Assembly (NCBI GenBank): GCA_038049695.1
Contig: CP142455.1
Location: 23,163,501-23,227,500 of the forward strand
Direction: 5' to 3'
Source of the DNA: Cinnamomum chago
Taxonomy: Eukaryota > Streptophyta > Magnoliopsida > Laurales > Lauraceae
DNA length: 64,000 bases
Below the pieces are notes generated by a model, which was not told the origin of the DNA, searched no databases, and was given only the letters and a program-made list of their open reading frames with translations. Of the stretch, positions 1-12,388 are shown one piece after another. Made by a program: the position numbers and the translations under genes. Position 1 is the stretch's first letter, and every line of letters begins with the position of its first letter.

Positions 1-750
1 TTTGAAGGGGCAGACAATGGCTTACATTCTTCATTATTTTGTCATTTGAGAGGGACAAGGGCTTATTTCGAATAAGATTCTAGTCAAGTCTAATAATCAC
101 AGGTCTACATTGCCTCCAGGGCTTAGTTTCAACGACCACCTTAAATTGTGATGATGCACTGTTGATTTTAATCCCCAAGTTTTCTATGGTCATTGTGGGC
201 CTACAAGTATGCAACATGCATTATACAAATAGGTTCATGTGAATTTGAAGAATCTTCTGCCGGGCATAAGACAATTTTCATAGGCCATAGATGCTATAAG
301 AGTCACACAAAAGAAAAATTGGTATTAAGTAGCTTTTTAAAGGATTCCTTTTTTGTTTTGTTGGAGTGATGCTACTATGTAAATGCACATGCATGGGCCA
401 ATCATAATTCTATCATTTTGGCGAGTGGACCAAAACTGATTTTGAGGGCAAGAAGGCCTTTTTGTTTATCTCAAAACATATTAACAGGTCACAGTCACTG
501 TCAAAATAACATAAAATGATTTTTTTTAATTTAAAAAATACAGTTGCAATTATAGAAAAAATACAGTGGAAATTTGTAAAATGCCATGACATGTAGTGCT
601 AATAGCACATGGTCCGGATTGATTTTTCTGACAAATCCAACTTTCTGATTTCAAGCAGTGTTGGAAAATTTAGAAAATCTGTTGTCAGGATTGATTTTTC
701 TTTTCTCATTTTTGTTGAGAATGATGACTTTGAAAGGGATAGAAAGAGAC

Positions 751-2340
751 CTGTTGCATTTGACTGGAGCTGAGGTATTGGTCTCACATATTCCCTTCCA
801 CCTTGGTGGAGCGGGTCCAAGTCCTGTATCATTGAAGCTCTGAGATTCTGGCCACACACCTGACCAACCAACAAAACAGAAAGCTAATCACTTGAGTATT
901 GCAGTCTTACCACCCATTTCAAACTAGGTAGCAAACACATTGAGTAGTAAAGGTATAAATATTAAAATGACTTGGAATCCAATGAAGTGAGATGGTCTCA
1001 TTGGTGTCAGCCAACAAATAAAAGGTTCATATCTAATTTCTATAACAAAAAGAAAGAGAGCAAGAGACATTAATTCAAGTGTAGGGAGGCTAACTGAGAG
1101 ATTCAAAATATTACCAGTGTCCATATTTGCTATTATTACACCTTGACCATATTTGCCCTGGTTCATGAGTGAGTCCGTTGGAACATGCCCATCTCGCTCA
1201 AGTTGAAGAAAACCCCATGATCTAGTGGTGTGTAATTTCTTTCTCTCGTTTAAGAATACTGAAATCACATTGGGATGTCCTACATTGGAAAGCGAAGTGA
1301 AACAGGCATTACAAGTTAATAATAAGAATTAGTTTGAACAGAGGAAAGCAAATGAATGGAAATTAGACATCAGTAGATGACAGAGAGAACTGCTTGTTAC
1401 TTGATATCTGTTGAGCTTCTTCCTCTTTGAGGTTCGCCGCAAAGCCATTAATAGATCTTGTGTATGAGTAGAAGATGGCATCTTTTGCCTTCTCCTTACT
1501 GCAAATATAATCAAAGAAAATTCATAATGAGAACAGATTCGGTGGACTCCAAACGAAAAAAAAAACCATGGTCCTGCATGGAGTTGAAGACAACAATTGA
1601 TTTCAGTTCCTAACCTTCCCAAGAAAGATCCCAAGAAATCATAATGAGCATCTGTCACTTTCTCATAATCTACCAAATTATACGATGCATCATGAGAATG
1701 TGCACCCATGTACACCACGTAAGACTGCAGAGAGAGAACCAAAGAGAAATGTAATCAGTATCATGGAAAGTTTCCAAAGCAAAACAATGCAGCTGAGTTT
1801 TAATCAATTCAAGAGCCAAAGTGAAGAAAAACCCAGATCAGATTAGTACTTGAAGTGATAAAAATTCAAACATAAAGGGAACTTACACTCATTCAAAGTG
1901 AAGTGTCTTATATATTCGTTTTGTCTTATATATTCGTTCTTTCATATTTATATTCATATGCACAAAAAGGTGATATGATTACACATATACATATCACTAA
2001 AAAGAGAACCAAATGGAAAAATATTCAATGCCATTGAATTTTTCTAAACCAAGAGAATGTAAATAAGGTTCAATCAATTCAAAAGCCAAAAGAAGAGAAA
2101 ACCCAAACCAGTTAAAATACTGAAGTGATAAAAAGTTTGTAACACTAAATGAATTAGCACTCATTGAAGCTCTTGAAAAACCAGACTTCCAAATCACATC
2201 TTTCATACAAAAAAGAAAAAAATGAATGTACAAATCACTGTAATGCTTGCCTTCCTGCTAGCATTGATGGGACACAGCAGCAGAGAGAAAAAGAGAGAGA
2301 CTGAGAGAAAGAAAGAAGAAAGCCTTGAGAACCCCATCAT
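751..2340 (-). CDS. Subtilisin-like protease gene A, 5' part (exons 1-5; continues beyond window start)
   Basis: Secreted serine protease of the plant subtilase family (S8A), SBT5.3/AIR3 type, expected to act in the apoplast. Exons on the minus strand: 2340-2251, 1724-1615, 1498-1401, 1279-1115, 859-751; their lengths (90, 110, 98, 165, 109 nt) match genes B and C except for exon 1. Exon 1 encodes a hydrophobic signal peptide starting MMGFSRLSS. Exons 2-3 encode the I9 propeptide (SYVVYMGAHSHD, then YSYTRSINGF). Exon 4 ends in the catalytic Asp block (ANMDT; Asp about residue 153) and exon 5 carries GVWPES. Exon 6 onward, with the catalytic His and Ser, would lie below position 1, so completeness cannot be judged. 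Intron 1 has a GC donor (AAG/GCAAGC). No stop or frameshift is seen in the visible exons. It is clearly more diverged from B and C than they are from each other. Confidence 0.88.
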
Positions 2341-2411
2341 TTCTTAGCTTATCCTTGATTCTCAGAAGAAGCTAAACGAAAATCACTTTGAAGAATATTA
2401 TAACCTTTGGC

Positions 2412-2420
2412 CTTTAAATA
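2412..2420 (-). promoter_or_regulatory. TATA-like box of subtilase gene A
   Basis: The minus strand reads TATTTAAAG about 72 nt upstream of the gene A start codon. The same nonamer sits 80 nt upstream of the start codons of genes B and C. The conservation in three copies supports a core promoter element; the transcription start itself is not visible. Confidence 0.5.
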
Positions 2421-3134
2421 CAATGCATTTGTGGTGAGGTTTGGGGGGGAGAAACTAATAGAATTCAAATTAAGATCTTGGATAGAGAAGAAATTTAAAT
2501 TCGTATGCAAAACAGCTCCCGGTCTCCTCAACCTCCTATCTTAGCAGTTGTCAACTCAGTAGGTTTTAACCTCCAAGTCCGGATCCTTTTTGGGTCCCAC
2601 TCAAGAGAATTTCTTGAGGCTTATCATAGGGACCCTTATACAGATTTGAACCGTTTAAAATAAATGACACTCTCTTATATGAATGTTTGCTCAAATGATT
2701 TTACTCAAAATAGGAGTTAGGCCCATTATGGGATGAAAAAAAAATTAGTGTAACATATTCAAATGTTCTATGGGGCCTGAATGTTTTGTAGAATTCATGA
2801 AAATTCTAAGAAATCTAATTTCCAAGAAAGGTAAGTGAGGAAAGCTAAATGACTATTAGATAATCTCATGGGAGATCATCTCATTTCATCACATTCAAAT
2901 TCAAACAAAACCATATCAATTATTTTAAGACATTCAAATTCAAACAAAAAAAATCATACCAATTATCTCATTACATTTCTGGCACTGATGCATATCAAGA
3001 GTATGGGTGATGGAGACAACAAAGCTTGAAATCTTCGTTAGTTGTGTTGTTGTCATTAAAGGGAGTCCAATTTTTATGTCGATAGTAGATTAGACTAAAT
3101 GAGATCATTCTTTCTAACATTTTCGTTTGTTATA
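2421..3134. other. Intergenic DNA upstream of gene A
   Basis: AT-rich sequence between the gene A promoter and the first transposon terminus. I see no convincing coding region, RNA gene or repeat here beyond short A runs. Confidence 0.5.
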
Positions 3135-3171
3135 CTAGCGACCATGGCCCGCCGTGCTTAGCCCGGGCAAA
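3135..3171 (-). mobile_element. Helitron-type 3' terminus (minus strand)
   Basis: Read on the minus strand this is a GC-rich stem-loop (GCCCG ... CGGGC around GGCTAAGCACGG) followed by a short spacer and CTAG, then T outside the element. Hairpin plus CTAG next to a host T is the standard Helitron 3' end in plants. The matching 5' end was not found. Confidence 0.5.
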
Positions 3172-3334
3172 CAATAAAAATATAGTTAATTTTATTAGTT
3201 TCTTTAAAATATTACTGATAAAAAATAGAGGATTTTACTGGAAAAAACAAATTATGTGACCACTATACCAAAAATGTAATTTTAAGTGCCCTTACACCAA
3301 ACCAGTCACATTGCCCGAAAAACTTATTTTGTAT

Positions 3335-3511
3335 TAACATTCTTTTCTAAGGTCGATAGAGACCTTCATTTGAAATGTTAAGGGTCCTTCATTTGAAATG
3401 TTAAGGGTCGATTGAGATTCTGCAGTCTAGTCTAACCTTCATAGAACCTATTCACGTTGACTGTTAACATTGCAAATGAAGGTCTCTATCGACCTTAGAA
3501 AAGAATGTTAA
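3335..3511. mobile_element. Foldback MITE-like repeat
   Basis: Two arms of about 47 bp (3335-3381 and 3464-3511) are near-perfect inverted copies, starting TTAACATTCTTTTCTAAGG. A 23-bp segment around CCTTCATTTGAAATGTTAAGGG is repeated directly inside. The ends are TTAA/TTAA, so a short TA-rich target duplication is possible. No coding capacity. It looks like a small non-autonomous DNA transposon of undetermined superfamily. Confidence 0.6.
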
Positions 3512-3517
3512 AAAAAA

Positions 3518-4012
3518 AACACTCAGGTATGATATTGTTCGTTTTGGCCCACGGGCCTCACAATTTTGTTTATGGTAGGTCTTAATCCACAAAAAGGCCC
3601 CATGCAAGGTAAATGTGTAAGCTCTACATATAATTAATCCCATTCACTTTCTTCTCTATAGTAGATGTGGGACTTGGGGGGGGGGGTCACAATCCACTTC
3701 CCTTAGGGCTGCACGTCCCTGTGCATTAGCTTGCCAGTTTCTGTAGCATGCCAGCCCTCTTGGCCCACCACATGAAAACCCCACTTGCACCAAACTACAT
3801 GATTGGAACTCGCAGGCTACTGCACAGGGTCGTGCAGCCCTAAGGGGGGGTGGAATGTGATGCCCGGGAGTCCCACATCGACTATAGAGAGGAAAATAAA
3901 TGAGATTATATGTAGACCTTACACCCTTACCTTGCATGAGGCCTTTTGATGGGTTAAGACCCATTATAAATAAAACCGTGAGGCCTGTAGGCCAAATCGG
4001 ACAATATCATGC
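3518..4012. repeat. Large inverted repeat with LTR-like motif
   Basis: The stretch 3518-3735 is the imperfect reverse complement of about 3840-4012. The right arm begins TGTGATGCCCGGGAGTCCC then ACATCG, a start resembling that of several plant LTR retroelements, and carries GACCCATTATAAATAAAACC. No coding sequence. It may be two inverted solo LTRs or one foldback element. The right arm recurs at 5148-5320 in the second tandem unit. Confidence 0.45.
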
Positions 4013-6292
4013 TTGGATATGAGGTGGGGCAATGTAATGTAGATTATATCGAACAAGGAGAATAAAGTTATTTCCATTTCTTGATTGAGGGATTGGAATA
4101 ACAAACGAGGACTTGACAGGGGAACTCCGAACTATTGCAAAATCTAGAACTATTTGTCTTTGTTGTTATTGATGAACACACACAAAATGATACATCTATC
4201 TTTTATAATAAAGATCTTGTGTCTCTTATTTTTGAAGTTTTTTAATTGTTTGCTATTTTTTCTAAATTATGAATGTTCTTATGATTCTTATAGGTTCTTA
4301 TAATAGAACCTTATATTTTCCAAAAAAAGAAAAAGGAGGAAAACTTATTATCTTTTAGGATCTTCTTTTTCTATTTTTGATAATATGTTTAATTCATTTT
4401 GGTTAAATTTTAAATATATTTTAGGAGCTTTCTACTACATTCAGAATGATATCTTGTTTTTATTTTTTTATTTTTTTATTCAGTTTCTTATTGAAATTGA
4501 ACTTTTAACTTATTCATTATAGAACATCGTAATATACTTTAGGTCCTTTTTACTTTTGTCATCTTACTAGATGAGTTAGTTTTGTTTCTATCATTAAATC
4601 TTATTTTGTTTAATTTGAAATGTATTTTAGGTGTATAGATTAATTTTTTATGTAGTTTTCATTTGCTAAATTATAGCATTTCCATTTACAAATATGATAT
4701 CATACAACTTTTATATTTTGGATGCACTATTATCTCAATGAGATCATATTCCCATCAAGATGATATTGCAGGTATAATGTGATCGATTACATATTTCTCT
4801 CATTAGTTCTTTTACCCATATCATTTTATAATTTGATTTTGTACCCATATCATTTTATAATTAAATTGTTATCTTATTATATTTTAGTGCTTTGATTTCA
4901 TTATAAGTTTTTTTCTCAATATATATTTTTATCTCATTATTGGATTTTTTTAACCATATGTGATATGTTTGACACATTGATATGTTTGTCAAATCATAAG
5001 TATTCAAAGTCCTGTCAGTTTCTGTAGCCTGCCAGCCCTCTTGGCCCACCACATGGAAACCCCACTTGCACCAGACTACATGATTGGAACTCGCAGGCTA
5101 TAGGGACTGGCAGGCTACTGCACAGGGTCGTGCAGCCCTAAGGGGGGTGAAATGTGATGCCCAAGAGTCTCACATCGACTATAGAGAGGAAAGTGAATGA
5201 GATTATATGTAGACCTTACACCCTTATCTTGCATGAGGCCTTTTGATGGGTTAAGACCCATTATAAATAAAACCGTGAGGCCCGTGGGCCAAAGCGGACA
5301 ATATCATGCTTGGATATGAGGTGGGGCGATGTAATGTAGATTATATCGAACAAGGAGAATAAAATTATTTCCATTTCTTGATTGAGGGATTGGAATAACA
5401 AAGGAGGACTTGACTGGGGAACTCCGAACTATTGCAAAATCTAGAACTATTTGTCTTTGTTGTTATTGATGCACACACACAAAATGATACATCTATCTTT
5501 TATAATAAAGATCTTGTGTCTCTTATTTTTGAAGTTTTTTAATTGTTTGCTATTTTTTCTAAATTATGAATGTTCCTATGATTCTTATAGGTTCTTATAA
5601 TAGAACCTTATATTTTCCAAAAAAAAAAAAAAAAGAAGGAAAACTTATTATCTTTTAGGATCTTCTTTTTCTATTTTTGATAATATGTTTAATTCATTTT
5701 GGTTAAATTTTAAATATATTTTAGGAGCTTTCTACTACATTCAGAATGATATCTTGTTTTTTATTTATTTATTTAGTTTCTTATTGAAATTGAACTTTTA
5801 ACTTATTCATTATAAAACATCGTAATATACTTTAGGTCCTTTTTACTTTTGTCATCTTACTAGATGAGTTAGTTTTGTTTCTATCATTAAATCTTATTTT
5901 GTTTAATTTGAAATGTATTTTAGGTGTATAGATTAATTTTTTATGTAGTTTTCATTTGCTAAATTATAGCATTTCCATTTACAAATATGATATCATACAA
6001 CTTTTATATTTTGGATGCACTATTATCTCAATGAGATCATATTCCCATCAAGATGATATTGTAGGTATAATGTGATCGATTACATATTTCTCTCATTAGT
6101 TCTTTTACCCATATCATTTTATAATTTGATTTTGTACCCATTTCATTTTATAATTTAATCGTTATCTCATTATATTTTAGTGCTTTGATTTCATTATAAG
6201 TTTTTATCTCATTATTGGATTTTTTTAACCATATGTGATATGTTTAATACATTGATATGTTTGTCAAATCATGAGTATTGAAAGTGCTTGCC
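3735..6292. repeat. Tandem 1.3-kb duplication (two units)
   Basis: Unit 1 (about 3735-5010) and unit 2 (about 5018-6292) are highly similar throughout, from CAGTTTCTGTAGC to the closing TGTTTGTCAAATCAT. They differ by scattered substitutions and by A-run and small indels. Unit 2 has a short partial repeat of GGCAGGCTA near 5110. Each unit contains the LTR-like arm and a Helitron-type 5' start (positions 4195 and 5492). Only unit 2 is followed by a Helitron 3' terminus (6540). No genes. Confidence 0.8.
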
Positions 6293-6540
6293 AACATCTA
6301 AAAAATTGCATTAAAAGTTATTTTATTTTTCACACTGATCACGATATACTTTGTAAGAGTATATATAACGCAAAAAATAAATAATATTTTTTTCTTTGAA
6401 TTTATTTTTTGTGATAAGTTTTAAACAAAACCCCAAGTTGTTTGTTTTAGATTTATTTTCTTCACATTTATATTAAAATAGCCCAAGATTGGATATATCT
6501 CTATTTTTGGCTCGGACTTAGCACGGGCCTTTGTTGCTAG
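5492..6540 (+). mobile_element. Non-autonomous Helitron candidate
   Basis: The 5' end reads TCTATCTTTTATAATAAAGA, a common plant Helitron start, after a host A. The 3' end has a stem-loop (GGCTCG ... CGGGCC at 6509-6526) followed by TTTGTTGCTAG and a host T. That fits insertion between A and T without target duplication. AT-rich and non-coding, 1,049 bp. The same 5' end occurs at 4195 in the upstream tandem unit without its own 3' end. Confidence 0.55.
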
Positions 6541-6975
6541 TTTGATTTAAAACGGAAGTCTTGAATGACCCAAATTCTTAAGGAGCATAAGTTTTTATAT
6601 TCCAATCAGTTTAATCAAATTAGAGAGCAGGCCTGAACTATATTTAAAAAAAAATAGATAATTAATAACTTACCAGTGAAGACAAATTTTGATTAAACTA
6701 ATTTATACCTTTTAGTTATAAATACTAAATATTAGTTTATCTTTTAATTAAACTTTTTGCTATAGCTTGAAGTTATTTAGACTTTAGAAAGAGGATACTT
6801 AATTACAAATTCAATTTCTAATTTGATTTATTTTTATAGTAGATAAAAGATCTTTTTGATGTAAAGTAAGAGTGAGCATATTTTAATTTCTTATATCAAA
6901 TTACAATTTATAGTTATAATTAAGTTAAAATTTCACAATTGAGGGCTCCCTTTTAATGAAACTACTTTTATGAAA
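6541..6975. other. Intergenic AT-rich DNA
   Basis: No gene, hairpin or repeat recognised between the Helitron 3' end at 6540 and the Helitron-type 5' end at 6976. Confidence 0.4.
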
Positions 6976-7257
6976 TCTAATTATATAATAAAAGACAACA
7001 GCCCTCTTTGCCAAAGTGCACACGTAGCGCATCTTAAATTTTTTTGCAATACTACATTCCGGAATTACCCTTCTAATCTTCCATAAGACCTCTCAATTAA
7101 AATCTCCTCTCTCTAATTGCAATATAATCTCTTTAAAATTCCAAAAGAAATCTTTCCTAAAATTAATCTCTCCACTATTGACCCACCCTTGAACTTATCT
7201 TCCCAGTAATATTTTTTAATTATTTTAATTTTCTTTTCTTTTAGAGTAGCAGCTTCC

Positions 7258-7520
7258 AATTGTAGTGGCGGCCGTTTGACTGCCGCTATAAAAAAAGGGT
7301 TTTTAGTGGCAGCCATTCTCAGTTTTACCGGCGGTTAGTGGCCCCCGCTAAAAGCTTCTTTCATCGTTCCACGAATTTCTTTTACTGGCGGTCATGGTCG
7401 CCGCAGAAAAATCAATAGCGGCGGCAGTCATCAGCCGTCGCTAAAACCTTTAGCACCCAAGCGGAGGTCAGGTTTTATTGGCGGTCTCCGGCCCTCGCTA
7501 AAAGCAGTTTTTCTTGTAGT
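7258..7520 (-). mobile_element. Lone CACTA (En/Spm) terminus with subterminal repeats
   Basis: The right boundary, read on the minus strand, is CACTACAAGAAAAA, the canonical CACTA terminal motif. The adjoining 250 bp alternates short GC-rich repeats in both orientations (GCGGCGG, GGCGGTC, CCGCTAAAA), as in CACTA subterminal regions. No opposite CACTACAA end is seen nearby and no transposase, so this is a remnant or captured end. It contrasts sharply with the AT-rich surroundings. Confidence 0.65.
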
Positions 7521-7661
7521 GCTTGCTAGAGAGGGGCATGTGGCACTTAAAGTTTATGCAATGCAGCATGCAAATCCTTTCAAAACAATATCTCATGGGC
7601 AGGAGACTCATGGTTACAACTCTCCTATAAAACCCCAAAATCTCTCTACCTAAAGCTATCC

Positions 7662-10600
7662 TTTTTTTTTTTTTGCTAAAAGGTAAAATTGTATTAAGAA
7701 GAAAGGGCAAGGCTCCCAAAACAGAAGAAAGGCAACCAAGACAACACAGAAAAAGACAGAGAGAAGAGGAAAGCCTTTAAAACAAAATAATGAAAGAAGA
7801 AACATGGATCAAGCTCCAATAAATAAGAGAAAGAATTGCTAAATGAGAATTCCCATAGCAGTCAAGATGGGATGGGGATGCAACACTTTGGCTGTGGAGA
7901 CCATGCCTTTTATACTGTCCTTGAAGATCACCTTTGCTCTCTCCAAGGAAGGAGTTATGGAGTGGTGTTTGGAGCTGTTCCGAAGAGACCATAGGATTGA
8001 GATAGCATGGAAGAAAATAGCTGCAGCACAGTTCATTCCTTGAGTATCTCCAGCATAGTAAATTGCCAACCAAATGGAAGAAGCTGAGAGAGAAGAAGAA
8101 AGAGGGACCCCACAACTCGTGAGCAGCCAATGCCAAAAGGCTGATGCCATATTGCAAGAGAAGAACAGATGAGGTTCATTTTCTTCAGCTTTAAAACAGT
8201 TGAAGCATCTGGAAGCCAAGCTGCATCCTTTTGATTTAGCCCAGCTGTCCGTCGAGGTTCTTCTATGGAAAAGGCGTCAGCTCATGCAAGCAATTCTGGG
8301 ATGGATGAGATTGTTCCAGATCAGTTTATGCCAAGGGACTTCAGCAGCAGCAATCCTAATTGAGTTCCAAGCAACCTTAATGGAGAAAGCTCCTGAGGAG
8401 CTCCCAGGCCATATGAGGGAGTCTGGGACGTTGCTTTGCTCAGAGGGAATGGAAATTTGACTAGTGGAATGCATGAGATACTCCTTGAGCTGGGATGGCA
8501 GCTGGGGGGGAATGCTCCACATATTATCCTTTATGATGTCTGCTACCAGGTCATTAGCAGAGAAGAGAAAAGAAGGGAACAAAGAGGCTATAGGTTTACT
8601 GTCGATCCAGGTATCATACCAGAGGTTAATAGATTTGCCATTACCAATTTGCCATTTGCTGTCCTTTTGGAGAGAAGAGAGATGAGTACTAATTTTTTTT
8701 CAAATACATGATCCACCACAGTGAGTTCTCTTATTCCAGAACAAGGGGTTCCTTAGATATTTGCCTCTGAACCAGGTTGCCCACAGGGAATTGGTGTTGA
8801 TGGCAGACCACGCCAGAAATCTAAGGCAAGCTTCGTTACAATCTTTGACCCGACGAAGACCTAATCCTCCCTCTGCTTTTGGAAGACAAACTAGATCCCA
8901 TTTGACCAGGTGGGCTTTGATTTTATCAGGGGAAGTTGACCATAGGAAGTTCCTCATAATTCTCTCTATTTGCAAGCAAGTTTTGCTGGGAAGGGGAAGG
9001 ACAAGAGATATGTGGAGAGGGATGGAGGCTAACACATGTTTAACAAGGATCAGCCTAGCTGCAAATGAGAGGCATTTCATCTTCCAGCCCGCCAGCCTAG
9101 AGCTGATAGAATCCAGCATTTGGCTAAAAAGAGTGTGCCTTGCACTGCCTAAGAATAAGGGCACTCCAAGATAAATTGCAGGGAGAGGGGCTGTGCTAAT
9201 CTGCAAGGTGCTGGAGATCATGTTGGCTGTCCTGATACTACATTTGCCCAGATATAGGTGACTTTTCTGGAGATTAAAACATTGGCCTGACGAGTCTTGA
9301 TACAGATGGAGGAGTTCTTGCAGCCGTCTGAGCCCCTTTTTATAACCTTTTATGAAAACCAAAATGTCATCTGCATAAATTAAATGGCAGGGAGTAGAGG
9401 GCACCTGGGAGATAGGAAGAATGGCTCCCTCGAACCTAAGTTCTTCAATTTTTCGGCTGAGAATCTCTTCTGCAAGAATGAAGAGGTAAGGAGAGAGCGG
9501 GTCTCCTTGGCGCAGCCCACAGGAGGTACTGAAGAAGCCACTGGGGCTTTTGTTAATCAGAACTGAACCTCTACATGTGCAGACAAGCTCTCTTATCAAA
9601 TTGATCCACTTGGAGGAGAAGTTGAAATATTAAAGAGCTCTGAATAAAAAATTCCATTGCAGCTTATCAAAGGCCTTAGAGATGTCCAGTTTCATGCAGA
9701 CTGCCCCTCCTCTGGTAGAAGATTTTAGGTTTTGAAAAAGGTCATGGGCAAGGGCAACATGATGATGTATTGTTCTACCTTTAACAAAGGCAGACTGGTG
9801 ATTGGAGATAAGGAAAGGGAGGATTTGGGAAAGCCTGGAAGCCAGGATTTTAGAGATAATTTTATAGGAAAAATTAAGGAGGCTAATGGGTCTGAAATCA
9901 GAGAATGTGGTTGGGGAAAGCTTTTTTGGAATAAGAGTAAAAAAGAAGGCATTGGAAGCTCTGAGAAGTCTACCTTTGCTAAAGAAATGAGAAATAACTT
10001 TGATGACTTGAGGGCCTACAATCTCCCAGCAGTGAGTGAAGAAGACCCCTGAAAATCCATCAGGCCCAGGGGAGCTGGATCTCTTGAGGTTAAAGACAAC
10101 TTCTTTAATTTCAGCTAAAGAGGGGATAGCTGCTAAGATAGAGTTCTGCTCCTTAGAGACAGCTGGACCTGGACGATTAAAGAGGGAATCATCTGAGACA
10201 GAGGGATTAGACTGCAACAGGTTGGAGTAGAAAGAGCAGGCTTCATTCCTAATTTGTTCCACATCTTCAGTGATGATCCCATCGACTGTAATCCTATCAA
10301 TCCTGTTTATAGAGCTCCTGGATTTAGCAGACAAGTGGAAGAACTTAGTGTTTCTATCCCCTTCTTTTAACCATCTTATTTTGGATTTTTGCTTCCAGTG
10401 GACTGATTCAGCTTTAAGCCAATTGTGAAGGGAGGACTTGCTAGAATTAAGATCTATCAGAAGAGATTCAGTAGGATTGGAATCATAAGAAGATTGGGCT
10501 TCCAAGACCTGCTTCTCAGCTTTAGCTATATTCTGCTTAAGTTGCCCAAAAACCTCAAAGTTCCAAGTCTTCAACTTGTTCTTAAGAGTTTTGAGCTTTT

Positions 10601-10991
10601 GGGCTAGAATGAACTGTGGGGAACCACTACAAGGAATGACCCAACTGTCCTTAACCAGAGGGAGGAAGGAATCATGGGAAGGCCACATCTCTTCAAACTT
10701 AAAGGGGACATTCTTAATGGGAGGAGAGGATCTATGAGACAACAAGAGAGGGCTATGGTCAGAAGAGATTCTAGGAAGGTGGGATAGAAGAGGATCAGCA
10801 AATTGGTCAAGCCAAGCATTATTGGCCAAGGCACGGTCTAGTCTAGTTGCAACGTAAGCAAGACCTTGCCTGTTATTGGCCCAAGTGAATTTGTTTCCTC
10901 TAAACCCAAGGTCTTTAAGGCTAGCAGCAAGCACCATTTCTGAGAACTCTTTAGTAATCTTATTAATTCTATAATGGCTCCCATCGCCCAT
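7662..10991 (-). mobile_element. 5'-truncated L1-type LINE (LINE1)
   Basis: Minus-strand retroposon whose 3' end is a T run on the plus strand (7662-7674), preceded in the element by TTTTAGC as in LINE2. It covers the last part of the endonuclease domain, reverse transcriptase and the C-terminal zinc-binding region. ORF1 and the start of ORF2 are missing, a usual result of incomplete target-primed reverse transcription. I could not find a convincing target duplication. Confidence 0.85.
7839..10991 (-). pseudogene. LINE1 ORF2 remnant (endonuclease C-part, reverse transcriptase, zf-RVT)
   Basis: One reading frame carries the whole remnant, interrupted by three nonsense codons: TAA near 9632, TGA near 8710 and TGA near 8280; the last two fall at tryptophan codons in the related LINE2. 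Visible motifs are the endonuclease tail (GNKFTWANNRQG, SSDHSPLLL), RT core blocks (SSSPGPDGFSG, SFVKG-like, CGLRQGDPLSPYLF, YADDILVF), and a C-terminal zf-RVT with Cys/His (CFNCFKAEENEPHLFFSC). The product would reverse-transcribe LINE RNA at a nicked target; this copy is dead. Confidence 0.85.
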
Positions 10992-12025
10992 GCAGTTACC
11001 TCAATACATGGCAGTTTTTCAAGTTCAAATCGATACACCATGCAATTTTTCAAATTCAAATTAATACAAAAGAAAGAAATGAGAGATTCTGAATCATGGA
11101 TAGCTGGATGAGAGTCACTCAAGGCTGGACCTAAATCATGTGTATTCTTACCACACGATGCACTTACCATTCGCTGTTGTGGACTCTTACACGATATTCT
11201 TACCATTCACAGTTTCATTAAAAAGACGACATCATCTCAGAGGCATTTTTGTCAAACTTTAACAGGTAGCAGATTTTTTGTTTTTTTGGTAAATACCAGT
11301 CATAGATTGATGAAGTGATTTTAGCCATTATGGCCATAAGATGTAATGGGTATGAGCCAAAAGTAGTTGAACAAACTTGGTGACTGATACGTATTTAATG
11401 GTAACACATTTTACAGAAAATTGGAGTGAATTGTTGCCTCGATTGGAGATTCCATTCAACACATTTTAGAGAAAATTGGATTGAAATGATGGCTCAATTG
11501 GAAATTCTATGGATTGTTCACCTCCTATTACATTTGATGAATTTTGAGATATTAGTAGTGGATTTGCAAAAAAAAAAAAAAAATAGTGTAAATCTCATAT
11601 AGTACTCGCATAAACTGATGTAGTTATTAATGTTTTTAAATGATAGTGAGTTTGTTTATTTCATTGTTAAGTTCTTTTTATACCAAGAGTCTTTGTTTCT
11701 TTTATTCTTTCTTATTAATTGTTTTGAATCTTATATATATTAGATGTTGTTTAATAGGTTAGATGTTGTTTAATAGGTGGGAGTTTTAGTTCCTAATTAT
11801 AGGAAGAAGCAGCCAACTATTATTCTCTCATCTTTATACATTTTCAAGTTACCAATGATGACCTTTTTATTTATTTATTTATTTGTTGTTTTTCTTTATA
11901 TGTATTACATTTTTAAAAGACCTATAAAATTACCAAAAAACACCGGCTCCATCTCTGCTGGTGATCTCTCTCTCTCTCTCTCTCTTATGCATTGAATTAA
12001 ATCATTTTAAGATCTTTTTGTCCCT
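10992..12025. other. Spacer between the two LINEs
   Basis: AT-rich, with an A run (11571-11582), a duplicated TTAGATGTTGTTTAATAGGT (about 11740-11777) and a CT microsatellite (about 11965-11986). No gene recognised. Confidence 0.45.
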
Positions 12026-12041
12026 ATAAATTGTGTTATTT
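12026..12041. repeat. LINE2 left target-site duplication
   Basis: ATAAATTGTGTTATTT, identical to 17666-17681 after the LINE2 poly(A). This 16-bp direct repeat defines the ends of LINE2. Confidence 0.9.
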
Positions 12042-12388
12042 CACCAGTGGATGCATCCTCTTCTCGAGTCGGAGTCGAGTTGCCCTAGATGAACCCCCAT
12101 TTTCTTCCTCTCTCCAGCCTCCCTCCGCCTCTGATCATCTCCTCCGATTTTCCCCCTCTTAGTCGTCCAGCCTCTTCGTCCCAACTCCTCAACTCTTCTA
12201 CCCCATCCTTGCTTACCTTCCTTTCCTAGGGGCAACCTACTGTCCTTCCCCTCTCCTTTTCGCACCTGCCAGAGCAAAATCTCCAAGGAACTGGAGTCTC
12301 CCTAGCCTCTGCAGCTTCAGCTCCCCTCGCCAGCTCGGATGTTGCTTCCGCTCTCCCTTCCCCGACCTGGGACCTCAATCAACTGGAA

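Noticed and set aside
8761..10230. Plus-strand open frames across LINE1
   Set aside because: They mirror the minus-strand reverse transcriptase, which has clear motifs.
7662..10991. Target-site duplication for LINE1
   Set aside because: I compared flanks at both ends and found no convincing direct repeat; the exact 5' truncation point is uncertain.
12041..12286. Minus-strand open frame across the LINE2 leader
   Set aside because: It is the complement of the C-rich LINE 5' leader and lacks any domain; a shadow frame.
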